Assembly: GCA_902363145.1 (NCBI GenBank)
Contig: CABIZB010000005.1
Location: forward strand, 62,001 to 126,000
Length of the DNA: 64,000 bases
Direction of reading: 5' to 3'
Source: Oscillospiraceae bacterium
Lineage (GTDB): Bacteria > Bacillota > Clostridia > Oscillospirales > Ruminococcaceae
Under the pieces are notes generated by a model that was not told the origin of the DNA, did not search any database, and saw nothing but the letters and a program-made list of their open reading frames with translations. Shown piece after piece: positions 40,742 to 49,783 of the stretch; the stretch's first letter is position 1; every line of letters begins with the position of its first letter. A program made the translations under genes and the position numbers.

Positions 40742-42691
40742 ATGTTTACCGATGTTGATGAAAAATACGGTTACACGGGCAGCGATCTGGGGGCAAATTA
40801 TACTAAGGAGAATACCGTTTTCAAGGTGTGGTCTCCGCTGGCAAACGATGCCACAGTGCTCCTTTATAAGTCGTGTACCGATGAAAAGCCATACCGCCGT
40901 CTTCCTATGGAAAAGGACAAAAAGGGCGTTTGGGTAAAGACCGCTCACGGCGATCTTAACGGCGTTTATTACACCTATGAGATACGTCACGATGACATCA
41001 CTGAGGAAACCATTGACATATATGCCCGCACCGCAGGCGTGAACGGCGCTATGGGAATGGTGATCGACCTGGAGGAGACCAATCCCGCTGGCTGGCACAA
41101 CTATCACCCCGAGCCGCTGGAGCATTACACCGACGCTGTTATCTATGAGATGCACGTCCGTGACTTTTCCATCGACAAAAGCGGAAACTTCTGCTACAAG
41201 GGCAGATTTCTTGCCTTTGTGGAAAAGGGCGTTATCAATGCCGCAGGCGACAAGATAGGCATTGACCATCTGAAAGAGCTGGGTGTTACCCACGTTCATC
41301 TCATGCCCTCCTTTGACTATCAGACAGTTGACGAAACAAGGCTCAATGTTCCTCAGTTCAACTGGGGATATGACCCGCAGAACTTTAACTGTCCCGAAGG
41401 CTCATACTCCACCAACCCCTATGACGGCAGAGCGAGAGTTGCAGAGTTCAAGAGACTTGTTCACGCTCTTCACTGCCAGGGCATAAGGGTCATCATGGAC
41501 GTGGTATATAACCATACCTATGCCACTGCCGATTCACCCTTCAACAAGATATTCAACAAGTATTACTACCGCCTGTGGGGCGAAAACGGCGAGTATTTCT
41601 CAAACGGCTCAGGCTGCGGAAATGAGATCGCCACCGAGCGCTTCATGGTGAGAAAATACATCATCGACAGCCTTGTTTACTGGGCTACCGAATATAAGAT
41701 AGACGGCTTCCGCTTTGACCTTATGGGTCTTTATGATATCGAGACCATGAACAAGATAGATAAGACACTTCACGCTATCAATCCCGATATCATTCTTTAC
41801 GGCGAGGGCTGGATAGGCGGAGATTCACCTCTGGCTGACAGCAAGCGTGCAATGAAGCTCAACGCACGCCACACCCCCAATATCGCTTTTTTCAGCGATG
41901 ATTTCCGTGATACCATCAAGGGCAACAACTTTGAGAACCGCAGCAGGGGATATGTAAACGGCGCTACAGGCAGCGAGGAATATGTCAAGGAGGTAATGTG
42001 CGGAAGAATACCTCACCCGCAGATACCTAACCTTACCAAGTTTGCATGGACACTCAGTCCCTGCCAGACCGTAAACTACGTTGAGGCTCACGATAACCTT
42101 ACCCTCTGGGATAAGCTTATTTACACCAACCCCACCGATTCCCTTGACACACGAAAGAAAATGGATAAAATGGCTGCTGCCTGCGTATTCCTTGCTCAGG
42201 GCATACCATTTATTCAGGCAGGTCAGGATTTTCTGCGCTCAAAGCCTCTCCCAGGTGGTGCATATGACCACAACAGCTACAATTCTCCCGATGCGGTAAA
42301 CAGCCTTAAATGGGACAGAAAGTCCGAGTTCAGAGATGTTTTCGATTACTACAAGGGACTTATTGAGTTCAGAAAGGCTCATTCCGCACTGAGAATGTTT
42401 ACCGCTGAGGATATCGGCAGGAACATGAAGTTTTTCAACCATCTTCCTCAGAGAATAGTTGGCTTCGGTCTTTACGGGGACTGCGAGCTGGAGGAGATAA
42501 TCGTGTTCTTCAACCCCACAAACGATGATATCACTCTCCACGCATTCGGCGAGTACAATGTTTATATCGACGGCGACAATGCAGGCAACAAGCCTCTTTA
42601 CACCGTCTGCGACGATTATATCATCAAGCCCCATTCCACAATGGTAATGGGCAGACCATATCCTCAGCCTGAGGAGGAGGCAGCTGAATGA
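40742..42691 (+). CDS. pulA: Type I pullulanase (GH13), intracellular
   Basis: A 649-residue protein without signal peptide. Residues 10-110 are the N-terminal CBM48-like module; the GH13 barrel follows, with the pullulanase signature NWGYDPQNFNCPEGSYS, DVVYNHTY, DGFRFDLMG (nucleophile Asp), YGEGW (acid/base Glu) and VEAHDN (third Asp). It cleaves alpha-1,6 branches in glycogen or imported maltodextrins in the cytosol. Its stop overlaps the start of the next gene by ATGA, so translation is coupled with the SHOCT protein and probably the two-component genes further on. Confidence 0.95.
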   Translation: MFTDVDEKYGYTGSDLGANYTKENTVFKVWSPLANDATVLLYKSCTDEKPYRRLPMEKDKKGVWVKTAHGDLNGVYYTYEIRHDDITEETIDIYARTAGVNGAMGMVIDLEETNPAGWHNYHPEPLEHYTDAVIYEMHVRDFSIDKSGNFCYKGRFLAFVEKGVINAAGDKIGIDHLKELGVTHVHLMPSFDYQTVDETRLNVPQFNWGYDPQNFNCPEGSYSTNPYDGRARVAEFKRLVHALHCQGIRVIMDVVYNHTYATADSPFNKIFNKYYYRLWGENGEYFSNGSGCGNEIATERFMVRKYIIDSLVYWATEYKIDGFRFDLMGLYDIETMNKIDKTLHAINPDIILYGEGWIGGDSPLADSKRAMKLNARHTPNIAFFSDDFRDTIKGNNFENRSRGYVNGATGSEEYVKEVMCGRIPHPQIPNLTKFAWTLSPCQTVNYVEAHDNLTLWDKLIYTNPTDSLDTRKKMDKMAAACVFLAQGIPFIQAGQDFLRSKPLPGGAYDHNSYNSPDAVNSLKWDRKSEFRDVFDYYKGLIEFRKAHSALRMFTAEDIGRNMKFFNHLPQRIVGFGLYGDCELEEIIVFFNPTNDDITLHAFGEYNVYIDGDNAGNKPLYTVCDDYIIKPHSTMVMGRPYPQPEEEAAE

Positions 42692-43035
42692 AAAAATATT
42701 CCGTCCGTCCGCCAAAGTATCAATCGCTTGTGGGATTTATAGTCGGCATATTGTTTGTTCTGATAGGACTGGTTGCGGTAATACCGGGAGCAGGAGTATT
42801 CGGCGTGTTGTGGACGCTTATAGCTGCGGTTATAACTGTTATTCACGGCATAAACCTTTTTACCGATGAGGGCATATCCATTGGCACTGTGATAGAGGAA
42901 GAAACCAGACCAAGACCCAAGCCTGAGGACAACACCCGTGAACGTCTGGAAAAGCTTGAAGCTCTTTACCGTGACGGACTTATTACAAAGATAGAATATG
43001 AACAGAAGCGCAGGGAAATACTGAACGAGCTGTAA
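42688..43035 (+). CDS. Membrane protein with SHOCT domain
   Basis: A 115-residue protein. Two hydrophobic helices span about 14-57 (LVGFIVGILFVLIGLVAVI, FGVLWTLIAAVITVI). The C-terminal 35 residues are a SHOCT motif (RLEKLEALYRDGLITKIEYEQKRREIL), a short helical hairpin found in many bacterial membrane proteins. The ATGA overlap with pulA means co-translation. Function unknown. Confidence 0.82.
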   Translation: MKKYSVRPPKYQSLVGFIVGILFVLIGLVAVIPGAGVFGVLWTLIAAVITVIHGINLFTDEGISIGTVIEEETRPRPKPEDNTRERLEKLEALYRDGLITKIEYEQKRREILNEL

Positions 43036-43063
43036 TGCTTGTTCCGAAAGGAAGGTCAAAACA

Positions 43064-43786
43064 ATGAAAAGAATACTTGTCTGCGAGGACGAGGGCGTTA
43101 TCAGGGATTTTGTTGTCATAAACCTGAAGCGTGCGGGCTATGACGTGGTAGATGTTGACTGCGGCGAGGAAGCCCTCAGGGTATTTAACGAGGAAAACGG
43201 CAATTTCGATATAGCTCTGCTTGACATTATGATGCCGGGCATTGACGGATTTCAGGTGTGCAAGGAGCTGAGAAGAAAGAGCAGCACCATAGGCATTATC
43301 ATGCTGTCGGCAAAAACTCAGGAGATGGACAAGGTAAGCGGCCTTATGCTGGGCGCTGACGACTACATAACAAAGCCATTCTCCCCCTCCGAGCTTACTG
43401 CCCGCATTGATGCGGTATATCGCCGTGTAAGTATGTCATTCATCAAGGAGGAGAAAACTCCCGTTATCCGTTCAGGCCCCTTTGAGCTTAACCTCAAGAG
43501 CAGGACTGTTTCCAAGAACGGCGTGCCTATTGATCTTACTCAGGTAGAGTATCAGATACTGGAGTATTTCATGAACAACCAGAACACCGCTCTTGACCGC
43601 TCCAGCATTCTCACCCACATCTGGGGCGAGAACTACTTCGGCGACGACAAGATAGTCGATGTAAACATCAGAAGAATCAGAATGAAGATAGAGGACGAGC
43701 CTTCAAACCCCAAGTATATCTCAACTATCTGGGGCTTTGGCTACAAGTGGTCGGATGACGGCAATCCCGACGACGACAAGAAATAA
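43064..43786 (+). CDS. OmpR/PhoB-family response regulator
   Basis: A 240-residue protein with a receiver domain at 1-120 (acidic pocket CEDE at 7-10, phosphorylation site D54 in LLDIMMPG, K104 in TKPF) and an OmpR-type winged helix at 140-235 (VDVNIRRIRMKIEDEPSNPKYISTIWGFGYKW). It is paired with the histidine kinase 54 bp downstream. It follows the SHOCT gene by 28 bp behind GAAAGGAAGG. The layout is PhoP/PhoB-like; the regulon is unknown. Confidence 0.95.
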   Translation: MKRILVCEDEGVIRDFVVINLKRAGYDVVDVDCGEEALRVFNEENGNFDIALLDIMMPGIDGFQVCKELRRKSSTIGIIMLSAKTQEMDKVSGLMLGADDYITKPFSPSELTARIDAVYRRVSMSFIKEEKTPVIRSGPFELNLKSRTVSKNGVPIDLTQVEYQILEYFMNNQNTALDRSSILTHIWGENYFGDDKIVDVNIRRIRMKIEDEPSNPKYISTIWGFGYKWSDDGNPDDDKK

Positions 43787-43840
43787 GTCACAAGCAGGAC
43801 AAGGAAGCGTTTGTTTCCTTGTCCTTGACCATCATTTGAG

Positions 43841-45265
43841 GTGAGCACAATAAAAAGATCCAAGAATACCATTACAAGAAGATGGCTTGTCAACAGCTTA
43901 GGCGCAATCTTTATTGTGCTCATGAGCGTGCTTATGGCTTTTTCGGTGTTTGTGAACGTATATTACTACAATTCCGCAAGGCAGTACATCACATCAAGGC
44001 TCAACATGGTTTCGGGAATGCTTTCCCAGTATTATGCGGATAATCCTGTAACCTTTGCTTCTGAGGTGCGCTCCATGGTGGAGAACTGGTCGGAAAAGAA
44101 CCGAATGGAGCTTATGACCATCAACAGCGCAGGGGAAGTTTCCATGACCTCCTCGGGCTTTGCGCCTACAAAGGATATCATCGCTCAGGACTATTACGAC
44201 GCCATTGACAGCGGCAGCTCAGGCACATTTACGGGCAGGCTGCCCTCGGGTGAAAAGGTCATTGCTGTGAGCATCGTCACCCCAGACGCAACGGGAGAGT
44301 TCAGCGTTATAAGGCTGGTAAGCTCCATGAAGCGTGTTGACAGCCACATCGGGCTGTACATCATTATTGCGGCTGTGACCTGCGGTGCAATTCTGGCGCT
44401 GATGATGTTTTCGGGAATGTACTTTGTAAAGTCCATCGTTATCCCCGTAAGGCAGATAGGCGCTGCCGCAAGGCGCTATGCCCGTGGCGATTTTTCCGTA
44501 AGAATGCCTGTGAAGTCGGACGATGAGATAGGCGAGCTTAGCGAGATACTTAATAAAATGGCGGACGAGCTTTCACAGTCGGAGGCTATGAAGAACGAGT
44601 TCATCTCCAGCGTGTCCCACGAGCTGAGAACGCCGCTTACAGCCATAAAGGGCTGGGCGGAGACTATCGGCTCCATGCCCGATGACAGGGAGACCGTTTC
44701 CAAGGGAATGAGAGTTATCACCACCGAAACGGAGAGACTTTCGCAAATGGTTGAGGAGCTGCTGGACTTTTCAAGGATACAGAACGGCAAGTTCACTCTT
44801 AACAAGGGCAATGTTGATATTCTGGCGGAGCTGGGCGATGCGGTGCTGATATACACCGAAAAGGCAAAAAAAGAGGGCATAGAGCTTGTTTATGCGGAGC
44901 CTGAGGATCTGCCTATCGTATATGGCGACAGAAACCGCCTGCGGCAGGTGTTCATCAACGTTATAGACAATGCCATCAAATATTCGGAAAAAGGCGGACT
45001 GGTCACTGTTCAGGCAGTGCAGCCCGATGAAAACCACATTGAGATAGAAGTCAGCGACACGGGCTGCGGCATCACTCCCGAAGATCTGCCCAAGGTCAAG
45101 ACTAAATTCTTCCGTGCCAATCACATAAAGAGAGGCTCGGGAATAGGTCTTGCGGTGGCGGACGAGATAATCACCATGCACAGCGGCACGCTGGAGGTAT
45201 TCAGCGAGCAGGGCGTGGGAACCAGCGTAGTGATAGTTCTTCCCGTGAAGCCGAAGATAAAGTAA
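43841..45265 (+). CDS. Sensor histidine kinase
   Basis: A 474-residue membrane kinase: TM1 at 17-40, an extracellular domain to about 170, TM2 at 171-194, HAMP at 195-247, HisKA with H260 in SSVSHELRTPLT, and a HATPase domain (N-box VIDNAIKYSEKGG, G1 SDTGCGI, G2 RGSGIGLAV). It should phosphorylate the adjacent response regulator in response to an unknown envelope signal. The start is odd: GTG 43841 lies within the GAGGTG ribosome-like sequence; the only other nearby in-frame candidate would be an ATA nine bases on. True start uncertain by a few codons. Confidence 0.94.
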   Translation: MSTIKRSKNTITRRWLVNSLGAIFIVLMSVLMAFSVFVNVYYYNSARQYITSRLNMVSGMLSQYYADNPVTFASEVRSMVENWSEKNRMELMTINSAGEVSMTSSGFAPTKDIIAQDYYDAIDSGSSGTFTGRLPSGEKVIAVSIVTPDATGEFSVIRLVSSMKRVDSHIGLYIIIAAVTCGAILALMMFSGMYFVKSIVIPVRQIGAAARRYARGDFSVRMPVKSDDEIGELSEILNKMADELSQSEAMKNEFISSVSHELRTPLTAIKGWAETIGSMPDDRETVSKGMRVITTETERLSQMVEELLDFSRIQNGKFTLNKGNVDILAELGDAVLIYTEKAKKEGIELVYAEPEDLPIVYGDRNRLRQVFINVIDNAIKYSEKGGLVTVQAVQPDENHIEIEVSDTGCGITPEDLPKVKTKFFRANHIKRGSGIGLAVADEIITMHSGTLEVFSEQGVGTSVVIVLPVKPKIK

Positions 45266-45290
45266 AATTTCTTAAAAAGAGGTAAGAGCT

Positions 45291-45737
45291 ATGTCTGATA
45301 ACAAGATAAGGATAATTTCTGCTGAATATGACCATGTTCACGATGAGGAGGCTGTGCAGCGCACTGTGGAGTTCCTGAACGCCAACATCACGGCAGACAA
45401 GATATATTACCGCAGCTATGATTTCCCCGAGTTCATCGACTGCGGCAGCAATCTTGAATACATCAAGTGTCCCTGCTGCAATGCGGACATTTCCTTTGAG
45501 TGGTGGGGCGAGCAGGTGGATAAGGCGATAGAAAATGATTTCGAGAGCCTTGATGTAACCATGCCGTGCTGCGGAAAAAGCAGCTCACTCAATGACCTGA
45601 AATATCATTTTCCGTGCGGCTTTGCGTGTGCGGAGTTCGTTGTGGAAAATCCCGAAGGCGAGCTTGGCAACGAGAACATTATCGAGCTTGAAAAGATACT
45701 TGATACAAAGCTCAGGGTGATTCACTGCCATATGTGA
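45291..45737 (+). CDS. Small protein with two CxxC metal-site pairs
   Basis: A 148-residue cytosolic protein. CPCCNADISFEWWG near residue 60 and MPCCGKSS near 90 probably form a zinc ribbon. The N-terminal 50 residues (AVQRTVEFLNANITADKIYYRSYDFPEFIDCG) are alpha/beta. It lies 25 bp after the histidine kinase behind AAAGAGGTAAG, so it may be the last gene of that transcript. I recognise no named family. Confidence 0.75.
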   Translation: MSDNKIRIISAEYDHVHDEEAVQRTVEFLNANITADKIYYRSYDFPEFIDCGSNLEYIKCPCCNADISFEWWGEQVDKAIENDFESLDVTMPCCGKSSSLNDLKYHFPCGFACAEFVVENPEGELGNENIIELEKILDTKLRVIHCHM

Positions 45738-45753
45738 GCTTGCATTTCAAATT

Positions 45754-45855
45754 ATACTAAGCACCAATTAAAAACTATACAAAAAATCGAGCATAATCTT
45801 GCACATATGGATTATGCGATGGTTTTTTGTCTATAGTTTTATTGGTGATTAGTAT
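45754..45855. repeat. 102-bp palindromic repeat, copy 2
   Basis: Same length and nearly the same sequence as 12051-12152, with scattered single differences such as ATTGAGC/ATCGAGC and GCGTATATGG/GCACATATGG. The 45-base arms are inverted copies of each other. Placed between two convergent transcripts. Confidence 0.88.
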
Positions 45856-45868
45856 AAATGCACATAAC

Positions 45869-45913
45869 AAAAATTCCCGCTGATCTCAAACTGAGACCGG
45901 CGGGAATTTTTTT
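45869..45913. terminator. Bidirectional terminator after dnaJ
   Basis: AAAATTCCCGC pairs with GCGGGAATTTT with a further CTCA/TGAG inner helix; T-runs occur on both sides. It closes the heat-shock operon on the minus strand, 26 bases after dnaJ. Confidence 0.88.
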
Positions 45914-45938
45914 GGAAGAATTATATATCCGAATATTG

Positions 45939-47108
45939 TCAGAAATCACTGTTAAGTATCTTCTTTACCTTGTCGAAAAAGCTTTTGCGCTTGTTGTAGT
46001 TGTTTTCGCCAAGGCTTGCCTCGAACTTGCTGAGCAGATCCTTCTGTGCCTTGTTAAGGTTCTTGGGGACCTCTACATTGACCGTAACGAACTGATCGCC
46101 TCTGTCGGTGCGGTTAAGACGCTTTACGCCCTTGTTTCTCAGTCTGAATACTGTGCCCGACTGAGTGCCCTCGGGAATAGTGAGCTTAACCTTGCCGTCG
46201 ATGCAGGGAACTGTTACCTCGCTGCCGAGAACTGCCTGACCGTAGGTAATGGGTATCTCTGTATGGATATCATATTCGTCTCTTACGAAGATAGGATCGG
46301 GACGAACCTGAACTGTTACATGAAGATCGCCTGCGGGACCTCCGTTAAGTCCGCTGTGGCCCTGACCTCTTACCTGAAGTGTCTGACCGTCGTCGATACC
46401 TGCGGGGATAGTTACATTAACTGTCTTGGACACTGATACTCTGCCTGCGCCGTGACAAGCGGAGCAGGGATTTGTGATTATCTTGCCCTTACCGCCGCAG
46501 CGTGAGCAGGGACGCTGTGAAGATATCATACCCAGAGGAGTTCTCTGAGCGGTCTTTACATAGCCCGTACCGTGACAGTCGGGGCAGGTATCGGTGCCTG
46601 AACCTGCTGCCGAGCCTGTGCCGTGACAGTCGGGGCACTGCTCCATGCGGTTGAGCTTAACATCGACCTTTTTGCCGTTGCAGGCGTCCATAAAGTCGAT
46701 CGTAACATAGGTCTGGATATCCTGACCACGTCTGGGTGCGTTGGGGTTGCTTCTGGAGCTTCCTCCGAAGCCGCCACCGCCGAAGAACGAGCTGAATATA
46801 TCGCCTATATCGCCCATATCGCCGAAGCCTGAGAAGCCTGAGAAGCCGCCTCCTCCGCCTGCACCTGCACCGTAGTTGGGGTCAACGCCCGCAAAGCCGA
46901 ACTGGTCATACTTAGCCTTCTTATCGGCATCGGAGAGACATTCATATGCTTCATTGACCTCTTTCATCTTCTCCTCGCATTCCTTATCATCGGGATGGAG
47001 GTCGGGGTGATATTTTTTTACACAGGCACGGTATGCCTTTTTTATCTCTTCGTCCGTAGCTCCTTTCTGCAAGCCAAGGACTTCGTAATAATCTCTTTTA
47101 TCTGCCAT
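45939..47108 (-). CDS. dnaJ: Chaperone DnaJ (Hsp40)
   Basis: A 389-residue type I J-protein: J domain with HPD (KKYHPDLHPD, near residue 35), Gly/Phe-rich region at about 78-125, four CxxCxGxG zinc repeats at about 155-220 (CPDCHGTG twice, CSRCGGKG, CSACHGAG), and the C-terminal peptide-binding domains. It stimulates DnaK ATPase and delivers unfolded clients. ATG 47108 is used; the upstream GTG has no better ribosome site. It is the last gene of hrcA-grpE-dnaK-dnaJ. Confidence 0.97.
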   Translation of the reverse strand: MADKRDYYEVLGLQKGATDEEIKKAYRACVKKYHPDLHPDDKECEEKMKEVNEAYECLSDADKKAKYDQFGFAGVDPNYGAGAGGGGGFSGFSGFGDMGDIGDIFSSFFGGGGFGGSSRSNPNAPRRGQDIQTYVTIDFMDACNGKKVDVKLNRMEQCPDCHGTGSAAGSGTDTCPDCHGTGYVKTAQRTPLGMISSQRPCSRCGGKGKIITNPCSACHGAGRVSVSKTVNVTIPAGIDDGQTLQVRGQGHSGLNGGPAGDLHVTVQVRPDPIFVRDEYDIHTEIPITYGQAVLGSEVTVPCIDGKVKLTIPEGTQSGTVFRLRNKGVKRLNRTDRGDQFVTVNVEVPKNLNKAQKDLLSKFEASLGENNYNKRKSFFDKVKKILNSDF

Positions 47109-47224
47109 AGGTGAACACACTCCTCATTTGTCCCCATTTATATTATACCGAAAAGCACTTGACCTGCAAATAGGTTTTCAGTACATTTGCAGCAGTTTTT
47201 TGACCCTGCCGCATAACCGACAAG

Positions 47225-47245
47225 AGGGCGGAGAGATTCCGCCCT
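47225..47245 (-). other. Hairpin between dnaK and dnaJ
   Basis: AGGGCGGA and TCCGCCCT form a perfect 8-bp stem with a 5-base loop, 23 bases after the dnaK stop. Without a T-run it may be a processing or stability element that lowers dnaJ relative to dnaK. Confidence 0.6.
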
Positions 47246-47267
47246 GAATGTCAGTTGATTTTCTTGA

Positions 47268-49118
47268 TTATTCCTCGGTGAACTGAGCGTCAACGAAGCC
47301 GTTGTTGTCAGAGCCGCCATTAGCGCCGCCGTTGTTGTTGTCATTGCTCTGAGCATCTCCGCCCTGAGCTGCCTGCTGAGCTGCGCCTGCTGCCTGATAT
47401 ACCTTGGAAGAAAGGTCATAAACTGCCTTCTGGAGCTCATCGGTCTTAGCCTTGATATCAGCGGTGTTGCCGCCCTCCATAGCCTTCTTCAGCTCGTCGA
47501 TCTTAGCCTGGATAGGAGCCTTATCGGACTCGCTTACCTTGTCGCCGAAATCTGCAAGAGCCTTTTCGCTCTGGAATACGAGGCTTTCAGCCTGGTTCTT
47601 GATATCTACCTCTTCCTTACGCTTCTTATCTTCCTCAGCGTATCTCTCAGCCTCTTCAACTGCCTTGTCGATATCTTCCTTGGACATATTGGTGGAGGAC
47701 TGGATCGTGATGTTCTGCTCCTTGCCGGTGCCAAGATCCTTAGCGGATACATGAACGATACCGTTGGAGTCGATATCGAATGTTACTTCGATCTGAGGGA
47801 TTCCTCTGGGTGCGGGAGCGATGCCGTCCAGACGGAACATACCGAGCTGCTTGTTATCCTTAGCGAATTCACGCTCGCCCTGGAGGACGTTGATATCAAC
47901 GGCAGTCTGGTTATCAGCCGCAGTGGAGAATACCATTGTGTGCTTTATAGGAATAGCCTTGTTTCTCTCGATCATCTTTGTGCAAACGCCGCCCATAGTC
48001 TCGATACCGAGAGAAAGGGGAGTTACATCACGGAGAACCATGCCTGTTACATCGCCTGTGAATACACCGCCCTGGAGAGCTGCACCGAGAGCAACGCACT
48101 CATCGGGGTTGATGCCCTTGAAGGGATCCTTGCCCATGAAGTTCTTGATAGCTTCCTGAACAGCGGGGATTCTTGAAGAACCGCCGACCATGAGTACCTT
48201 GTGTATATCAGCGGGCTTGAGGCCTGCATCGGAAAGAGCCTGCTTTACGGGGCCCATTGTGGATTCAACGAGGTCGTGGGTAAGCTCATCGAACTTAGCC
48301 TTTGTAAGAGTAAGCTCAAGGTGCTTAGGACCTGTTGCATCAGCTGTGATGTAGGGGAGGTTTATCATAGAGGAAGGAGTGGAGGAAAGCTCAATCTTGG
48401 ACTTTTCTGCTGCTTCCTTGAGTCTCTGCATAGCCATCTTATCCTTGGTAAGGTCGATTCCGTCGGAAGCCTTGAATGACTCGATCATCCAGTTGATTAT
48501 TCTCTGGTCGAAGTCATCGCCGCCCAGGTGGTTGTTACCTGCGGTAGCCTTAACTTCCTGAACGCCGTCGCCCATCTCAATGATGGATACATCGAATGTA
48601 CCGCCGCCCAGGTCGTAAACCATAACGGTCTGATCCTGTTCCTTATCGATGCCGTAGGAAAGAGCCGCAGCGGTAGGCTCGTTGATGATACGCTTTACGT
48701 TAAGACCTGCGATCTGACCTGCATCCTTTGTTGCCTGACGCTGTGCGTCGGTGAAGTATGCGGGAACGGTGATTACAGCTTCTGTAACGGGTTCGCCGAG
48801 ATATGCCTCAGCATCAGCCTTAAGCTTCTGGAGAATCATAGCGGAAATTTCCTGAGGAGTGTACTTCTTGCCGTCGATGTCAACCTTGTAGTCGGTACCC
48901 ATGTGTCTCTTGATAGAGGAAATGGTTCTTTCAGCGTTGGTAACTGCCTGACGCTTTGCAACCTGACCAACAAGTCTTTCACCTGTCTTTGTGAAGCCTA
49001 CAACGGAAGGCGTGGTTCTTGCACCCTCAGAGTTGGGGATTACGACTGCGGAGCCGCCTTCCATAACTGCTACGCAGGAGTTAGTTGTACCAAGGTCAAT
49101 ACCAATAATCTTTGACAT
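47268..49118 (-). CDS. dnaK: Chaperone DnaK (Hsp70)
   Basis: A 616-residue Hsp70: nucleotide-binding domain from [13 protein letters not shown] through [13 protein letters not shown] and [11 protein letters not shown], a linker near residue 365 ([10 protein letters not shown] starts the substrate domain), then a helical lid and a disordered, Asn/Gly-rich tail ending QFTEE. It binds exposed hydrophobic peptides in an ATP cycle driven by DnaJ and GrpE. ATG 49118 follows GGAAG by 8 bases. The gap of 64 bases to grpE holds nothing notable. Confidence 0.98.
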   Translation of the reverse strand: MSKIIGIDLGTTNSCVAVMEGGSAVVIPNSEGARTTPSVVGFTKTGERLVGQVAKRQAVTNAERTISSIKRHMGTDYKVDIDGKKYTPQEISAMILQKLKADAEAYLGEPVTEAVITVPAYFTDAQRQATKDAGQIAGLNVKRIINEPTAAALSYGIDKEQDQTVMVYDLGGGTFDVSIIEMGDGVQEVKATAGNNHLGGDDFDQRIINWMIESFKASDGIDLTKDKMAMQRLKEAAEKSKIELSSTPSSMINLPYITADATGPKHLELTLTKAKFDELTHDLVESTMGPVKQALSDAGLKPADIHKVLMVGGSSRIPAVQEAIKNFMGKDPFKGINPDECVALGAALQGGVFTGDVTGMVLRDVTPLSLGIETMGGVCTKMIERNKAIPIKHTMVFSTAADNQTAVDINVLQGEREFAKDNKQLGMFRLDGIAPAPRGIPQIEVTFDIDSNGIVHVSAKDLGTGKEQNITIQSSTNMSKEDIDKAVEEAERYAEEDKKRKEEVDIKNQAESLVFQSEKALADFGDKVSESDKAPIQAKIDELKKAMEGGNTADIKAKTDELQKAVYDLSSKVYQAAGAAQQAAQGGDAQSNDNNNGGANGGSDNNGFVDAQFTEE

Positions 49119-49182
49119 ATAAATTCTTCCTTTCAAAATGTCGCTTTAAGCGGCTGTGATTTTCATTTTTTGCGTTCGGTCA

Positions 49183-49779
49183 TCACGGATTTGCAACTGT
49201 TACCATTGCGTGGCGGATGACCTTGTTGCCCATGATGTAGCCCTTCCGGAGAACTGCCGCTACGGTGTTTTCTCCCAGGTTCTCATCTGTGATCTGGCTT
49301 ACGGCGTTGTGGAAATTGGGGTCAAAGGGCTTGCCCTCTGCTTCTATTTCCTTTACGCCAAGCTTTTCGAGGATAGCGGTGTACTGCCTGAAGATCATCT
49401 CAACGCCCTTTTTGAAGTTAGCGTCGGCACATTCGGCGGTGAGCGCTCTTTCAAAGTTATCTATTACCGAAAGAACTTCGGTGACAGCCTTTGTAAGGGC
49501 ATTGTCGTATGCGTCCTGCTTTTCTTTGAGGGAACGTGTGCGGTAATTGTAATATTCCGCATCAAGTCTGAGATATTTCTCCTTTTCATCGGCAAGCTCT
49601 TTTTCAAGGGCCTCTATCTTCTGCTGAAGCTCAGCTGTTTTATCTGCTTCGGCAGCTGCGGCTTCCGTTTCAGTTGCAACATCGGCAGCTGCATCGGTCT
49701 CAGCAGCTTCGGCAGCATTTTTCATGCTCTCCTCAGCTTCGGATGTCTGCTGTGAAGGGTCCTTAACTTCTTCTGTCAT
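49183..49779 (-). CDS. grpE: Nucleotide exchange factor GrpE
   Basis: A 198-residue protein: an acidic, Ala/Glu-rich disordered N-terminus (to about 45), a long coiled coil (KTAELQQKIEALEKELADEKEKYLRLDAEYYNYRTR in parts), and the C-terminal beta domain with FDPNFHNAVSQ and VLRKGYIMGNKVIRHAMVTV. It releases ADP from DnaK. It starts 4 bases after the hrcA stop, so translation is probably coupled. Confidence 0.96.
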   Translation of the reverse strand: MTEEVKDPSQQTSEAEESMKNAAEAAETDAAADVATETEAAAAEADKTAELQQKIEALEKELADEKEKYLRLDAEYYNYRTRSLKEKQDAYDNALTKAVTEVLSVIDNFERALTAECADANFKKGVEMIFRQYTAILEKLGVKEIEAEGKPFDPNFHNAVSQITDENLGENTVAAVLRKGYIMGNKVIRHAMVTVANP

Positions 49780-49783
49780 TTAT

